Assembly: GCA_030596025.1 (NCBI GenBank)
Contig: JAUVKW010000007.1
Location: 1-38,648, forward strand
Direction of reading: 5' to 3'
Length of the DNA: 38,648 bases
Source of the DNA: Bacteroidota bacterium
Lineage (GTDB): Bacteria; Bacteroidota; Bacteroidia; Bacteroidales; VadinHA17
Shown: positions 29,186 to 38,648 of the stretch, piece by piece
Position numbering within the stretch: position 1 is the stretch's first letter
Layout of the letters: every line of letters starts with the position of its first letter
Made by a program: the position numbers and the translations under genes
Notes under the pieces: generated by a model
Databases searched by the model: none
Seen by the model: only the letters and a program-made list of their open reading frames with translations
Told to the model about the DNA's origin: nothing

Positions 29186-29338
29186 GTAATTTTGTTAATA
29201 GTTAGATTCGTTATGATTGAATTTATCATTCAAGTCGCAAGATATTATAATATTTCCAATAAAATAAACAGAAGACCTATTATCTCCCAGTCACCAGCAC
29301 CATAATCATTAATAAAAATCAGCTTTACAGACAATACA

Positions 29339-29760
29339 CTAAAATAAACCCTGCTGTTTATAATTAAAAGCTTGAATAAGTTTTGGAGTATTTTTATCAA
29401 CTCCCTTTTTTGATATTAATGGGGATATACAATAAGCCTCCATCAAATTCTGAGGGTATGGCTCCAATAATTGAAGCACCTGGTTTATTGGCTGATCCAA
29501 ATCAAGCCATTTCTTTTCATCCTCAATGGATAAGATAGCAGGCATTCTTTTTTTTGAATTGTGAATTGTTTCCATCAGGGGAAACCCCAATTGAAAAGAA
29601 ATATCGATGAGCTATCCTGAGAATGAATCAGAGGCAATTTGGGTAATTCAAATGCGTGATAATAGTAGCCTGGCCTGTAGGAATCGGGTTCATTTAGGAC
29701 CGCCCCAAATCTATTCTCCATTTCCTCTTTTACAATATTTACATTTACTGTAAAACACAT
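29339..29760 (-). pseudogene. SOS response-associated peptidase (SRAP/YedK/HMCES) remnant with internal deletion and frameshift
   Basis: 5' part MCFTVNVNIVKEEMENRFG...FLFNWGFP* and 3' part LMETIHNSKKRMPAILSIEDEKKWLDL... are SRAP N- and C-terminal segments in different frames; the middle part expected to include the DGFYEW-type catalytic region is missing. Confidence 0.82.
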
Positions 29761-30633
29761 GTTTGTTTTGCTTACTTAAAAGTGAAGAACCAGGATATAA
29801 AGATAAAAGATTCAGCAGTAAGTATAAAAAAACAAAAATGGGAAACCATTCTTGCGAATTGCTTCCCATCTTCACCTTATAATGCCCGTAGACTTTATTC
29901 AGTGCCAGGTTACAGTTATTCTGACTTCAGCTTCTGGTTGGTTTCCCGAAGGATTCTTCCCTTTGGCTTCTGGACTTCCGGCTTTCGAGTCTTACGAAAC
30001 TTATACCTTCTGCCCTGACTTCAGGCCCCGTCCGTCTCTGAACCTTGCGAAACAGTGACTTAGAGTTTGAATTTAGTTGGGATTTACCGTTTCCGGATCC
30101 TCCTTCCTGCCTTCACCTGTGAAACCTGCCCTCTGCATCAGTACTTCCAATCTTTTTCGGTCTGCACCGGTCCTTTTTCGTTTCCATCCTTGCGAATTTC
30201 CATTCTAAACTTCCTTGCTTTCTTCAAGCTGGTACAGATGAAGCCGATCTTCCGATCTTTTGGCTTACGAGAGGTTGAATTGGTCTGATTTCCTAAGAAA
30301 CCTTTCTTCTCCGACTTAAGACTTCACATCAGTCTTTTATCTCTCACCTGATGAATCAAAAATACAACTGAAATTATCCCTGTGCAAACATTTTTGGTTT
30401 TCGATATCCACAACATATACACATAAGTTATTAACAATTGTTAATAAGTTAAGATCTTTAAAAATGCACGAAGAATTTACCTGCTATTGCTTATCACAAA
30501 GCTGTTCATAATGAATATTTTCTGTGTTATGCAATATAGACTTCAGAAAAATAAAACCTATTTATTCCAAATGAAAATCATAAATTGTATTAATTAATAA
30601 TATTATATTTGAAAAAAATCAAGAGCGGGTATC

Positions 30634-32190
30634 ATGATTAAAAAAGTACTGATTGCGAACCGCGGAGAGATTGCTGTACGTGTTATAAGGTCGTGCCGGG
30701 AAATGGGAATTACAACGGTTGCAGTTTACTCCGATTCTGACAGAGCAGCCCTTCATGTTCGTTACGCAGATGAGGCCTATTACCTGGGCCCATCTCCTTC
30801 CAATGAGAGTTATCTTGTAATTGACAAGGTTCTGGATGTTGCAAAAAGATCGGGGGCTGATGCTATTCATCCTGGTTATGGTTTTCTGTCTGAAAATGCT
30901 GAATTTGCTGAAAGAATAGCAAAGGCAGGATTGGTTTTTATTGGACCACCGGCCAATGCCATTCGGACTATGGGAGATAAGATCACTGCAAGACGAACTA
31001 TGGTCAACGCCAGGGTTCCTGTTGTTCCCGGGACCAAAGAAAAAATCGTCGGCAATAGCCAAATTATAAAAAAGGGAAAAGAAATTGGTTTTCCTATTAT
31101 GGTTAAAGCATCAGCAGGTGGTGGCGGAAAAGGAATGAGGCTTGTAAAAACTGAAGAAGAATTACTTCCTGCTTTCCAGGGTGCTCAATCTGAAGCTAAA
31201 GCCTCTTTCGGCGATGATTCAGTATATATGGAGAAGTATATTGAATCTCCACATCATATTGAATTCCAAATTCTGGCAGATAAGCATGGAAATGCCATTC
31301 ATCTTTGTGAAAGAGAATGTTCAGTTCAGAGAAGGCACCAGAAGGTTGTAGAGGAAACTCCTTCTCCCCTGATGACAGCTAAAGTAAGAGAGGAAATGGG
31401 TAAATATGCTGTTGCTGCTGCACAGGCTGTTAATTATGAGGGTGCAGGAACCATTGAATTCCTCATGGACGATGATCTGAATTATTATTTCCTGGAAATG
31501 AATACAAGGCTTCAGGTTGAACACCCCATTACAGAAATGGTTACCGGTATAGATCTGGTAAAAGAGCAAATTCTTATTGCCTCTGGAAATAAACTCAGCT
31601 ATAAGCAGGAAGATATTAAACAAAACGGACATGCCATAGAGTGCCGCATTTATGCAGAAGACCCTGAAAATAATTTCATGCCCAGTCCAGGGCTTGTACA
31701 TAAAGTAACAGAACCCCAGGGTGCAGGAGTCAGAAATGACGGATATGTATATACAGGTTATGAGATTCCCCTGTTTTATGATCCAATGATCTCCAAGCTG
31801 GTTACCTGGGGAAAAGACCGCCAGGAAGCTATTGGAAGGATGAAAAGAGCGCTTGAAGAATATGTGATACTGGGAATTCGAACTTCAATACAGTTTTTAC
31901 ACAGGATCATGGAAACTCCGGACTTTGTAAATGGAAAATACAATACACATTTTATAGCTGATAATGAAGATTTTCTCTTCAAGTCTTGCTTTGAGGGAAG
32001 GGAAAATAAAAAAACTTCTTCGAAAGGAAGAAAAGAACTGGAAGATATCGTAATGGTCTGTGCCCTTCTTGAGTACAATCATGAACGCAAAATGTCTAAT
32101 GGAAAAACTGATCAAAATGGGTCCTCTTCCCCTGAGAAAAGCTCATGGAAAGAATTTGGCAGAAAAAAGAGTGCCGCTTCCCGACTATAA
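30634..32190 (+). CDS. accC: Biotin carboxylase subunit of acetyl/propionyl-CoA carboxylase
   Basis: KVLIANRGEIAVRVIRSCREMGI, GYGFLSENAEFAE, KASAGGGGKGMR, ECSVQRRHQKVVEETPSP, EMNTRLQVEHPITEMVTG. Confidence 0.95.
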   Translation: MIKKVLIANRGEIAVRVIRSCREMGITTVAVYSDSDRAALHVRYADEAYYLGPSPSNESYLVIDKVLDVAKRSGADAIHPGYGFLSENAEFAERIAKAGLVFIGPPANAIRTMGDKITARRTMVNARVPVVPGTKEKIVGNSQIIKKGKEIGFPIMVKASAGGGGKGMRLVKTEEELLPAFQGAQSEAKASFGDDSVYMEKYIESPHHIEFQILADKHGNAIHLCERECSVQRRHQKVVEETPSPLMTAKVREEMGKYAVAAAQAVNYEGAGTIEFLMDDDLNYYFLEMNTRLQVEHPITEMVTGIDLVKEQILIASGNKLSYKQEDIKQNGHAIECRIYAEDPENNFMPSPGLVHKVTEPQGAGVRNDGYVYTGYEIPLFYDPMISKLVTWGKDRQEAIGRMKRALEEYVILGIRTSIQFLHRIMETPDFVNGKYNTHFIADNEDFLFKSCFEGRENKKTSSKGRKELEDIVMVCALLEYNHERKMSNGKTDQNGSSSPEKSSWKEFGRKKSAASRL

Positions 32191-32217
32191 ACTTATTTAA
32201 GCCCTAATATTCTCACA

Positions 32218-32721
32218 ATGGAAATTCATTTAAATGATAGAATTGCTCAAGTCAATATACTTGACTTTGATGGCACTTATCTCAAAGCTGAAGTAGATGG
32301 AAAGATTTATGATCTTGACTATGCAAGGATTGGAGAGGGAACCTATTCATTTATTTTTGAAGGTAAAGCCATTGAACTGGAAATTTCAAAAACCGGTAAA
32401 CCCAAAGTATTTGAGATATTCAACAGCTGTCATATCTTCAGAACCGAGGTAGTTGATGCTGAAGCAAGGTATCAGAAAAACAGATCCCAGTCAGATGTAG
32501 ATTCTGATGAAACTACAATATCTTCTCCCATGCCGGGTAAAGTAGTGAAAATCCCGGTTAAGGAAGGAGATGAAGTTAAAGCAGGACAAATTCTTGTCAT
32601 TGTATCAGCCATGAAAATGGAAAGCGAATATAAAGCAAAGAAAGATGGAGTTGTAAAAGAAATTCTTGTTTCTGAAGACGATACAATTGACGGAGACCAG
32701 GTATTAATTGTTCTTGATTAG
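32218..32721 (+). CDS. Biotin carboxyl carrier subunit
   Basis: SSPMPGKVVKIPVKEGDEVKAGQILVIVSAMKMESEYKA (biotinylation AMKM). Confidence 0.92.
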   Translation: MEIHLNDRIAQVNILDFDGTYLKAEVDGKIYDLDYARIGEGTYSFIFEGKAIELEISKTGKPKVFEIFNSCHIFRTEVVDAEARYQKNRSQSDVDSDETTISSPMPGKVVKIPVKEGDEVKAGQILVIVSAMKMESEYKAKKDGVVKEILVSEDDTIDGDQVLIVLD

Positions 32722-32802
32722 TTCTTTTAAACATAAGTATCAGGAATACAATGCTCATCTGCCAGAAACAAACTAACCCAAACCATTTATTATCAAAATA
32801 TT

Positions 32803-34344
32803 ATGTCAACTTTAGAACAGAAATTTAAAGACCTTGAGCAAAAAAATAAGGCTGCTGAAGCCGGTGGTGGTGAAGAACGGATCAAAAAACATCATGATGC
32901 CGGTAAAAAAACTGCAAGGGAGCGTATCAATGTTTTATTAGATGAAGGAACTTTTGTTGAGACAGATAAATTTGTTCAGCATCAGAACCGTGACTTTGAT
33001 ATGGAAAAAAACAGACCTATTGGTGATGGTATGGTAACAGGTTATGGTAAAATTGACGGAAGACTTGTTTATGTCTATGCTCAGGATTTTACAATTTTTG
33101 GAGGAAGCCTTTCAAGATCTAATGCGGATAAAATTATTAAAGTACAGGATCTAGCAATGAAGGTAGGGGCTCCGGTTATTGGGCTTAATGACTCTGGTGG
33201 CGCACGAATCCAGGAAGGAGTAAGAAGTTTAAGTGGCTATGCTGATATATTCTACAGGAATGTCATGAGTTCAGGGGTTGTACCCCAAATTTCAGCTATA
33301 CTGGGACCAAGTGCCGGTGGTGCGGTTTATTCCCCTGCCTTAACCGATTTTATTCTAATGGTTAAGGAATCAAGCTATATGTTTGTTACCGGTCCGGATG
33401 TAATTAAGTCTGTTACCAATGAAGAAGTCACCAAAGAGGAACTTGGAGGGGCAAACACCCATAATTCAAAGAGTGGAGTTGCACATTTTATGGCAGATGA
33501 TGACGACCAGGCCATGATGATGATAAGGGAATTATTAAGCTTCCTTCCGTCAAACAATATGGAGGATCCCCCGGTAGTTCCATGCACTGATGATCCGGAA
33601 CGGGAAGATAAGAATTTGCAGGAAGTAGTCCCGGTTGATCCGAATAAACCATATGACATTAAGGATATAATAACTTCAGTGGCTGATAATAACTACTTTT
33701 TTGAAGTTATGCCCCATTATGCTAAGAACATTGTTATTGGTTTTGTAAGAATGAATGGCAGGTCAGTAGGGATACTGGCAAACCAACCGGCACACCTTGC
33801 AGGGGTGTTAGATATCAATGCTTCCACAAAAGGGGCCAGGTTTATACGCTTCTGTGATGCATTTAATATTCCTATTATCACCCTTGAAGATGTACCTGGC
33901 TTTTTACCGGGAACCGTTCAGGAATTCGGAGGCATAATTAAGCATGGAGCAAAACTCCTGTATGCCTATTCTGAAGCTACTGTTCCAAAAATTACGCTTA
34001 TTACCCGAAAAGCCTATGGTGGAGCCTACTGCGTTATGTCAAGTAAACATATTGGAGCAGATGTGAATTTTGCCTACCCAACTGCAGAGATTGCTGTAAT
34101 GGGGCCTGATGGCGCAGTAAATATTTTATTTAAACATCAAATACAGTCAGATGAAGATAGGCAAAAGCATATAGAAGAATACAAAACTAATTTCGCTAAT
34201 CCCTACAGGGCTGCTTCCCTGGGCTATATTGATGAGATCATTCTTCCTAAGGATACCAGGAAAAAGCTTATCCAGGCTTTGGAAATGACTCAGAATAAAA
34301 CCCAGTCTAATCCTCCAAAAAAGCATGGGAATATTCCTTTATAA
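32803..34344 (+). CDS. Acyl-CoA (propionyl-CoA-type) carboxylase carboxyltransferase subunit
   Basis: [66 protein letters not shown]. Confidence 0.94.
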   Translation: MSTLEQKFKDLEQKNKAAEAGGGEERIKKHHDAGKKTARERINVLLDEGTFVETDKFVQHQNRDFDMEKNRPIGDGMVTGYGKIDGRLVYVYAQDFTIFGGSLSRSNADKIIKVQDLAMKVGAPVIGLNDSGGARIQEGVRSLSGYADIFYRNVMSSGVVPQISAILGPSAGGAVYSPALTDFILMVKESSYMFVTGPDVIKSVTNEEVTKEELGGANTHNSKSGVAHFMADDDDQAMMMIRELLSFLPSNNMEDPPVVPCTDDPEREDKNLQEVVPVDPNKPYDIKDIITSVADNNYFFEVMPHYAKNIVIGFVRMNGRSVGILANQPAHLAGVLDINASTKGARFIRFCDAFNIPIITLEDVPGFLPGTVQEFGGIIKHGAKLLYAYSEATVPKITLITRKAYGGAYCVMSSKHIGADVNFAYPTAEIAVMGPDGAVNILFKHQIQSDEDRQKHIEEYKTNFANPYRAASLGYIDEIILPKDTRKKLIQALEMTQNKTQSNPPKKHGNIPL

Positions 34345-34393
34345 AGAAGGCTGAGGATAAGGCTGTGGATAAGGCACATCAGGAAGGAATAGA

Positions 34394-34900
34394 GTGAAAG
34401 AATTCGTTTCGATGAAAATAAGAAAAATTGTACTCCTTATTCAAACTATTATCCTGTTTTTATTAATATCGGTTTTTAGTTTTGGACAAACCGGGGACTC
34501 TACTATTGTTAAAATGAAAAAATCGAATGAGGACTGGAAAATGCAGCTCACACCCCTTCAATTCAATATATTGAGGGAAAGTGGTACTGAACGGCCATTT
34601 ACCGGAAAATATGAAAACCACTTTGAATCAGGGAAATATTACTGTGCAGCCTGTGGAAACTTTCTATTTAGCTCTGACAAGAAGTATCATTCGGGCTGTG
34701 GATGGCCAAGCTTCAGCGATATTGAGTCAAAAGAAAATATAGTTATCCTGGAAGACACAAGCCTTGGTATGATAAGAACAGAGGTAAGATGTGCGAAGTG
34801 TGATGGTCACCTGGGACATTTATTCAAAGACGGGCCCCCTCCTGCCGGTTTGCGCTACTGCATAAATTCGGCTGCTTTAAGATTCATTCCGGCAAAATAG
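34394..34900 (+). CDS. msrB: Peptide-methionine (R)-S-oxide reductase, with N-terminal signal
   Basis: YYCAACGNFLF, SGCGWPSF, EVRCAKCDGHLGHLFKDGPPPAGLRYCINSAALRF. Start may be an internal Met (MKIRKIVLL). Confidence 0.95.
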   Translation: MKEFVSMKIRKIVLLIQTIILFLLISVFSFGQTGDSTIVKMKKSNEDWKMQLTPLQFNILRESGTERPFTGKYENHFESGKYYCAACGNFLFSSDKKYHSGCGWPSFSDIESKENIVILEDTSLGMIRTEVRCAKCDGHLGHLFKDGPPPAGLRYCINSAALRFIPAK

Positions 34901-34929
34901 ATATTCTTTAAGCCCTTTTGTAATCTAAA

Positions 34930-35018
34930 GTTCAACCCTTTTCAGGGCTGTTAACTTGTGTCCTTAAAACCATCGGTGAAACCGGTGGTTATTCAAATCA
35001 ATACCCCATTCGGGGTAT
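34930..35018. repeat. REP-like hairpin cluster
   Basis: AACCATCGGT-gaa-ACCGGTGGTT (34969-34991 region) and ATACCCC-attc-GGGGTAT (35001-35018), preceded by CCC-ttttca-GGG. Confidence 0.55.
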
Positions 35019-35119
35019 ATAGTTGAAAATCTGAAATTTTAAATCGTTGTTCCTTGTTCGATATTCAAAATATTTCGATTATGCTACATTAAATACTAAA
35101 CCAGATTGGTATAATTAAA

Positions 35120-36901
35120 CTACTTCAAATTCATTTTCTTCAATAATTCAATATACCTTGGGTTGTCTTTGAGTGTTTCAAAAAAATTATTGGTAGCCAC
35201 ATAGGGAATACTTCGCAGTTCATATCCCTTTTCAAGATAATCCATTGCTTTATCGTATTCATTTAATAATACGTACCTGCTTGCAATGATACCTTCACCC
35301 ATAAGGCATTCCTCATTCCCATACTTCTTATTCATTTTCAACATTTCCTTTATACCGGCTATATGCCCCTGCTCAAGAAATACATTAATAACTGTTTCTC
35401 TTGCTTCCTCGTTCCATTTCCCCCTGGCCATATTTCCCCATGCTTCAAACCACTTTTCCCAGTCTCCATTCTGAGAATGAATAATTAATTGAGTGTTAAT
35501 TAAATTGCGGGCTGCAAATCTAAAATTTGAATCAATGGACAGGGCTTTTTCAAAATGCATTATTGAAGACTGATGATCACCCTCATTTCTCATTACTATT
35601 CCATAGAGACCAAGTACCAGGGGCTTTAAAGGATCCAACTCTAAACCCAGGTTCGCCTGATGAACTGATTCCTCAGATCGGCGCAGCATCATCAGTAGGT
35701 GGGCATAATATAGCCGGCACAAGGCATCGTTGGGATTCAACTCAATTGATCTTAAAAATTCCTCTTCGCCTTGTTCCCAATCCCATTCAGTCCACACAGC
35801 AATTATACCTTTTACATAATGTGCCTGTGCTGAATTGGGATCCAGTTCAAGCGCCTTGTTAAGGTATTTATACACTTTTGGAAGAGTAACGGATTCTGGC
35901 AAATATCTAAAAAAACTAGACAAACCCCATGCATTTGCCAGTCCTGCATAAGGATCTGCCCATTCAGGATCTATTTCAGTAGCCAACTCAAAATGCTCCT
36001 TGGCCTTTTCAACGGACTCTTTATCAAGCTTTCCCCAATAAAATTGCCCCATCAAATAAGCATCATATGCCTCCGGATCAACAGTTCGAGCCTCAGCCAG
36101 TAAACTTTCTTCCTGAGGTGTTAAAACAATATTAATTTCTTCAGAGATCTTTTTTGTTACATCATTGTAGAAGTTTAAGAACTGGCTTTTTGCTACCCGG
36201 TAATCTTCTACCCAGAGTTGCTGTTCTTCGCCCAAAACACTGATCAATCTAATTTGTACACAAACAGAATCTTCATCAACACATGAAATAGAACCTTCTA
36301 CTGCAGCATCTACATTCAATTCAGAGGCTATTTCAGTAAGGGACATATCCGTATCTTTATATGAATTAGCAGTGGTTGTGCCCCTCACACGTAGCCCACC
36401 TATTTGTCCCATATCCGTAATTAATGAAGAATGTATACCGGAAACCAGGTATTCAAAGTCATCGCTACCTGTGAAATTGTCAAAAGGCAGAATCACAAGT
36501 GATTCAAATGTGCCTGCCCTGGCATGCTTATTAAAGGGCACCACATTGAATATGATAAATGCAACTATTACAAGCAGGCTGATGTAGGTTGCTACTTTCC
36601 ATGCATTGGAATCTTTTGATTTATTGCTAACCCCGATTTCATCCGCTGGTTTTGTTTTTTGAACGCCATCCGGAGTAATATCAAATATCCAGGCAACAAC
36701 AAGGGTAATTACAGCTCCCAGGATAATGAGATAAAGTACCAGGTCAATGGACCAGTCAGGGAACCCCCACCGAGGAAAAATAATGGTGGCCGCCTCCAGA
36801 AAAACAAAAGCAGATCCTGCATATATAGCCAGTGACCGGAGGACACTCCGTCGTTTTAGTTCATTCCAGAAATGGAATATTTTGCTGGAATTGTTGGACA
36901 T
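35120..36901 (-). CDS. Membrane-anchored TolB-like/TPR protein
   Basis: KIFHFWNELKRRSVLRSLAIYAGSAFVFLEAATIIFPRWGFP N-terminal membrane module, SLVILPFDNFTGSDDFEYLVSGIHSSLITDM (TolB/FlgO-like), then TPR repeats (WADPYAGLANAWG, PNSAQAHYVKGI, PNDALCRLYYAHLL). Met at 36901 preferred. Confidence 0.75.
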   Translation of the reverse strand: MSNNSSKIFHFWNELKRRSVLRSLAIYAGSAFVFLEAATIIFPRWGFPDWSIDLVLYLIILGAVITLVVAWIFDITPDGVQKTKPADEIGVSNKSKDSNAWKVATYISLLVIVAFIIFNVVPFNKHARAGTFESLVILPFDNFTGSDDFEYLVSGIHSSLITDMGQIGGLRVRGTTTANSYKDTDMSLTEIASELNVDAAVEGSISCVDEDSVCVQIRLISVLGEEQQLWVEDYRVAKSQFLNFYNDVTKKISEEINIVLTPQEESLLAEARTVDPEAYDAYLMGQFYWGKLDKESVEKAKEHFELATEIDPEWADPYAGLANAWGLSSFFRYLPESVTLPKVYKYLNKALELDPNSAQAHYVKGIIAVWTEWDWEQGEEEFLRSIELNPNDALCRLYYAHLLMMLRRSEESVHQANLGLELDPLKPLVLGLYGIVMRNEGDHQSSIMHFEKALSIDSNFRFAARNLINTQLIIHSQNGDWEKWFEAWGNMARGKWNEEARETVINVFLEQGHIAGIKEMLKMNKKYGNEECLMGEGIIASRYVLLNEYDKAMDYLEKGYELRSIPYVATNNFFETLKDNPRYIELLKKMNLK

Positions 36902-37096
36902 GTTGGATTTTTCATTGGGATTGTGTATTAGCCAATGCAATATACTGATTTACTCAAACTTACAAAAAATAAAATGAATCAAAAAGCACTGTTATTAAAT
37001 ATAATAGAATAATGAAAGGTCCCTCCCATCGGCAGCTCATTTTTTTTTTGCAAAATGGATAATCAGTAAGCCCTTATACAAACTGGTCTTCCTGAA

Positions 37097-37124
37097 ACCT
37101 ACTGTGAATTAATTCACAGTAGGT
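37097..37124. repeat. Perfect 28-bp palindrome
   Basis: ACCTACTGTGAATT|AATTCACAGTAGGT, 14-bp arms with no spacer. Confidence 0.9.
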
Positions 37125-37190
37125 CAAAATTTGTAGGTACACTAAATAGAAAATAACTACATGACTATTTAGAATTATTATCTAATGGAC

Positions 37191-37206
37191 TCCTGCTTCT
37201 GCAGGA
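37191..37206. repeat. REP-like hairpin
   Basis: TCCTGC-TTCT-GCAGGA within ATGGACTCCTGCTTCTGCAGGAATGA. Confidence 0.5.
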
Positions 37207-37270
37207 ATGATATGTAGTCTGAGTTTTGAGACAAGTTAAAGTATTATGGGATGTCCTTGCCTGCTGCGGT

Positions 37271-38648
37271 TTAACGCGCCAGAGCTAAAACCGGAGAAAG
37301 ACTTTCTATTTCCGACTTAAGATAATTTAAGGTTAAATTGCTGGTATCTAAATCATTAAAAATACCGGCTTTTGTATCTTCAAATTTGCCCTTCATATCA
37401 CTAAATAAGCTATGATAATAGTTAATTCCTTCTTTTAGATTATCTACAAAGTTAAGCAAGTAGGATTCCTGCCTATTTGAAAATGAAGCTCTGGTTTCTT
37501 CAATTTTATTTTTTAAAAAATCGGTGTAAATTCTTAATTCTTTTACAAACATATTTGGGCGATCGCTTCCAGTTAATACATTTAATCTTCCGTAAATATG
37601 ATCGGTAACTTCTTTTAAGCTCATTTTTTTTGTAAAGTACGCCAAATTCGGACCCGGACATACCGAGACACCATCACCTTCATGCTTAGTGTCTAAATCA
37701 TTTACCAACAGAACAGATGTGCCTAATCCAACACAAATGCATGACTTGTCAACAATCTTCTCAAATTTGCTTTGGTACTCATAAGGAGACAGCCCTTCTT
37801 TGTCCAACTCCTTTAATTTTGAATGCTGATATTGACGTGAGGCTGTACAAATGGCTTTTTCAGTATATTCTTTATTAGAAACAAGGTATTTCTTTGTGCA
37901 TGCACTGCCATGTCTCCCACTTTCAACCAAAGATAATTTTTGAAGATCTTTAGTATTCCCTCTAAGATTATTAAATGGAACGCCTAAAGGAGAAATATTA
38001 CTTAAAAATAAATCTTCCTCCTTAGCATCAATTAGCTTATTTAGAGTAAAATCATCGACATTTGTTGCTTCAGGCACTAAAAGAAAAGGAGTGCCCCACC
38101 CTACTGAATCAACCTGGTAATGATCAATTAAAAACTGATGTTCCTCAGCTGTTCCAACACCACCCTGGGCAGAAATCTTCAGTTGTAATTTTGTTTCAGG
38201 TACCACACGGTTTTTGCTGGAAAGTGCCGGAATCAGTATTTCGTGAATTGCGTGAATCAGTTCTTTTCGTTTATCCTTAAATTCTGACAGTATAGGACCC
38301 AGAAGATAACCATCAGTAGCAAAAGCATGCCCGCCACAATTAAGTCCCGATTCAATTCTGTACTCTGAAACCCACAATCCTTTTTTAGCAAGAAATCTTC
38401 CCTGTATTAAAGCTGACCTGTAATCACTGACTTTTAAAACAATTTTCTTTTTTATTTCACCTTTTTCATTTGGATAGAAATCTTCAAATTGTGAAATATA
38501 GTTGTATAACCTGGGATTCATTCCTGCCGACAAAATTACTGAAGATGTTAAATCGCTGTTCGCATAGCCCCTGAGTGCAGCAAAAGCGTCATTGTATTCT
38601 ACAGGTAATTTTTCTCCTTTAATATGATTCTCTTTATCAACTTTGGTC
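37271..38648 (-). CDS. FMN/TIM-barrel-like (nitronate monooxygenase-like) protein with Cys-rich extension; 5' end beyond right window edge
   Basis: The frame stays open from the track start (TTG at 38533) to the window end (TKVDKENHIKGEKLPVEYNDAFAALRGYANSDLTSSVILSAGMNPR...). ISAQGGVGTAEEHQFLIDHYQVDSVGWGTPFLLVPEATNVDDFTLNKLIDAKEEDLFLSNISPLGVPFNNLRGN resembles the phosphate-binding end of NMO/2-NPD-type barrels. Confidence 0.6.
   Translation of the reverse strand, partial: TKVDKENHIKGEKLPVEYNDAFAALRGYANSDLTSSVILSAGMNPRLYNYISQFEDFYPNEKGEIKKKIVLKVSDYRSALIQGRFLAKKGLWVSEYRIESGLNCGGHAFATDGYLLGPILSEFKDKRKELIHAIHEILIPALSSKNRVVPETKLQLKISAQGGVGTAEEHQFLIDHYQVDSVGWGTPFLLVPEATNVDDFTLNKLIDAKEEDLFLSNISPLGVPFNNLRGNTKDLQKLSLVESGRHGSACTKKYLVSNKEYTEKAICTASRQYQHSKLKELDKEGLSPYEYQSKFEKIVDKSCICVGLGTSVLLVNDLDTKHEGDGVSVCPGPNLAYFTKKMSLKEVTDHIYGRLNVLTGSDRPNMFVKELRIYTDFLKNKIEETRASFSNRQESYLLNFVDNLKEGINYYHSLFSDMKGKFEDTKAGIFNDLDTSNLTLNYLKSEIESLSPVLALAR

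Noticed and set aside
29782-30288. Three + strand ORFs (78, 68, 73 aa) in the pyrimidine-rich block
   Set aside because: Overlapping frames, biased composition (F/S/P/R), no start context or motif; treated as non-coding.
31321-32115. Minus-strand ORFs inside biotin carboxylase
   Set aside because: Antisense to a clearly conserved gene; low-complexity Ser/Phe-rich translations.
37040-37051. Homopolymer T run near CTCATTTTTTTTTTGC as a terminator
   Set aside because: No stable adjacent stem; likely just a T tract.
1-38648. tRNA, rRNA, CRISPR arrays, prophage structural genes, intact transposases
   Set aside because: Looked for by eye on both strands; none could be supported.

Overview
The window looks like a Bacteroidetes (probably Bacteroidales-like) chromosome segment. 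This rests on gene content, AT-richness and several TAnnTTTG-type -7 promoter boxes. Mostly housekeeping and metabolic modules: the 3' part of an alternative complex III operon (actB-C-D-E-F); an ICMT-like methyltransferase; an amino-acid racemase + P1/DmpA peptidase pair next to a DASS-type transporter; a phosphofructokinase; a MEMO1/AMMECR1 pair; a TonB-C-like protein and a Fic protein flanked by diverged structured repeats; a PPDK/PEP-synthase regulatory protein; a DUF362 + DUF6599-like pair; msrA; ssb; a SpoIIE-type phosphatase next to a RecF/OLD-like ATPase whose TOPRIM region looks degenerate; a GH47 alpha-mannosidase lipoprotein; an AEC transporter; a decayed SRAP gene; a biotin-dependent acyl-CoA carboxylase operon; msrB; a TolB-like/TPR membrane protein; and a right-edge FMN/TIM-barrel-like protein with a Cys-rich extension. 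Intergenic regions hold many small structured elements: REP-like hairpin clusters, a perfect 28-bp palindrome, a 56-bp duplicated motif flanking the peptidase/racemase pair, and 10-bp iterons bracketed by an inverted repeat upstream of ssb. Best candidates for something undescribed: the phosphatase/ATPase pair, the repeat-flanked fic cassette, and the edge TIM-barrel protein. No rRNA, tRNA, CRISPR or intact transposase was recognised. All family calls are by eye; no searches were run.
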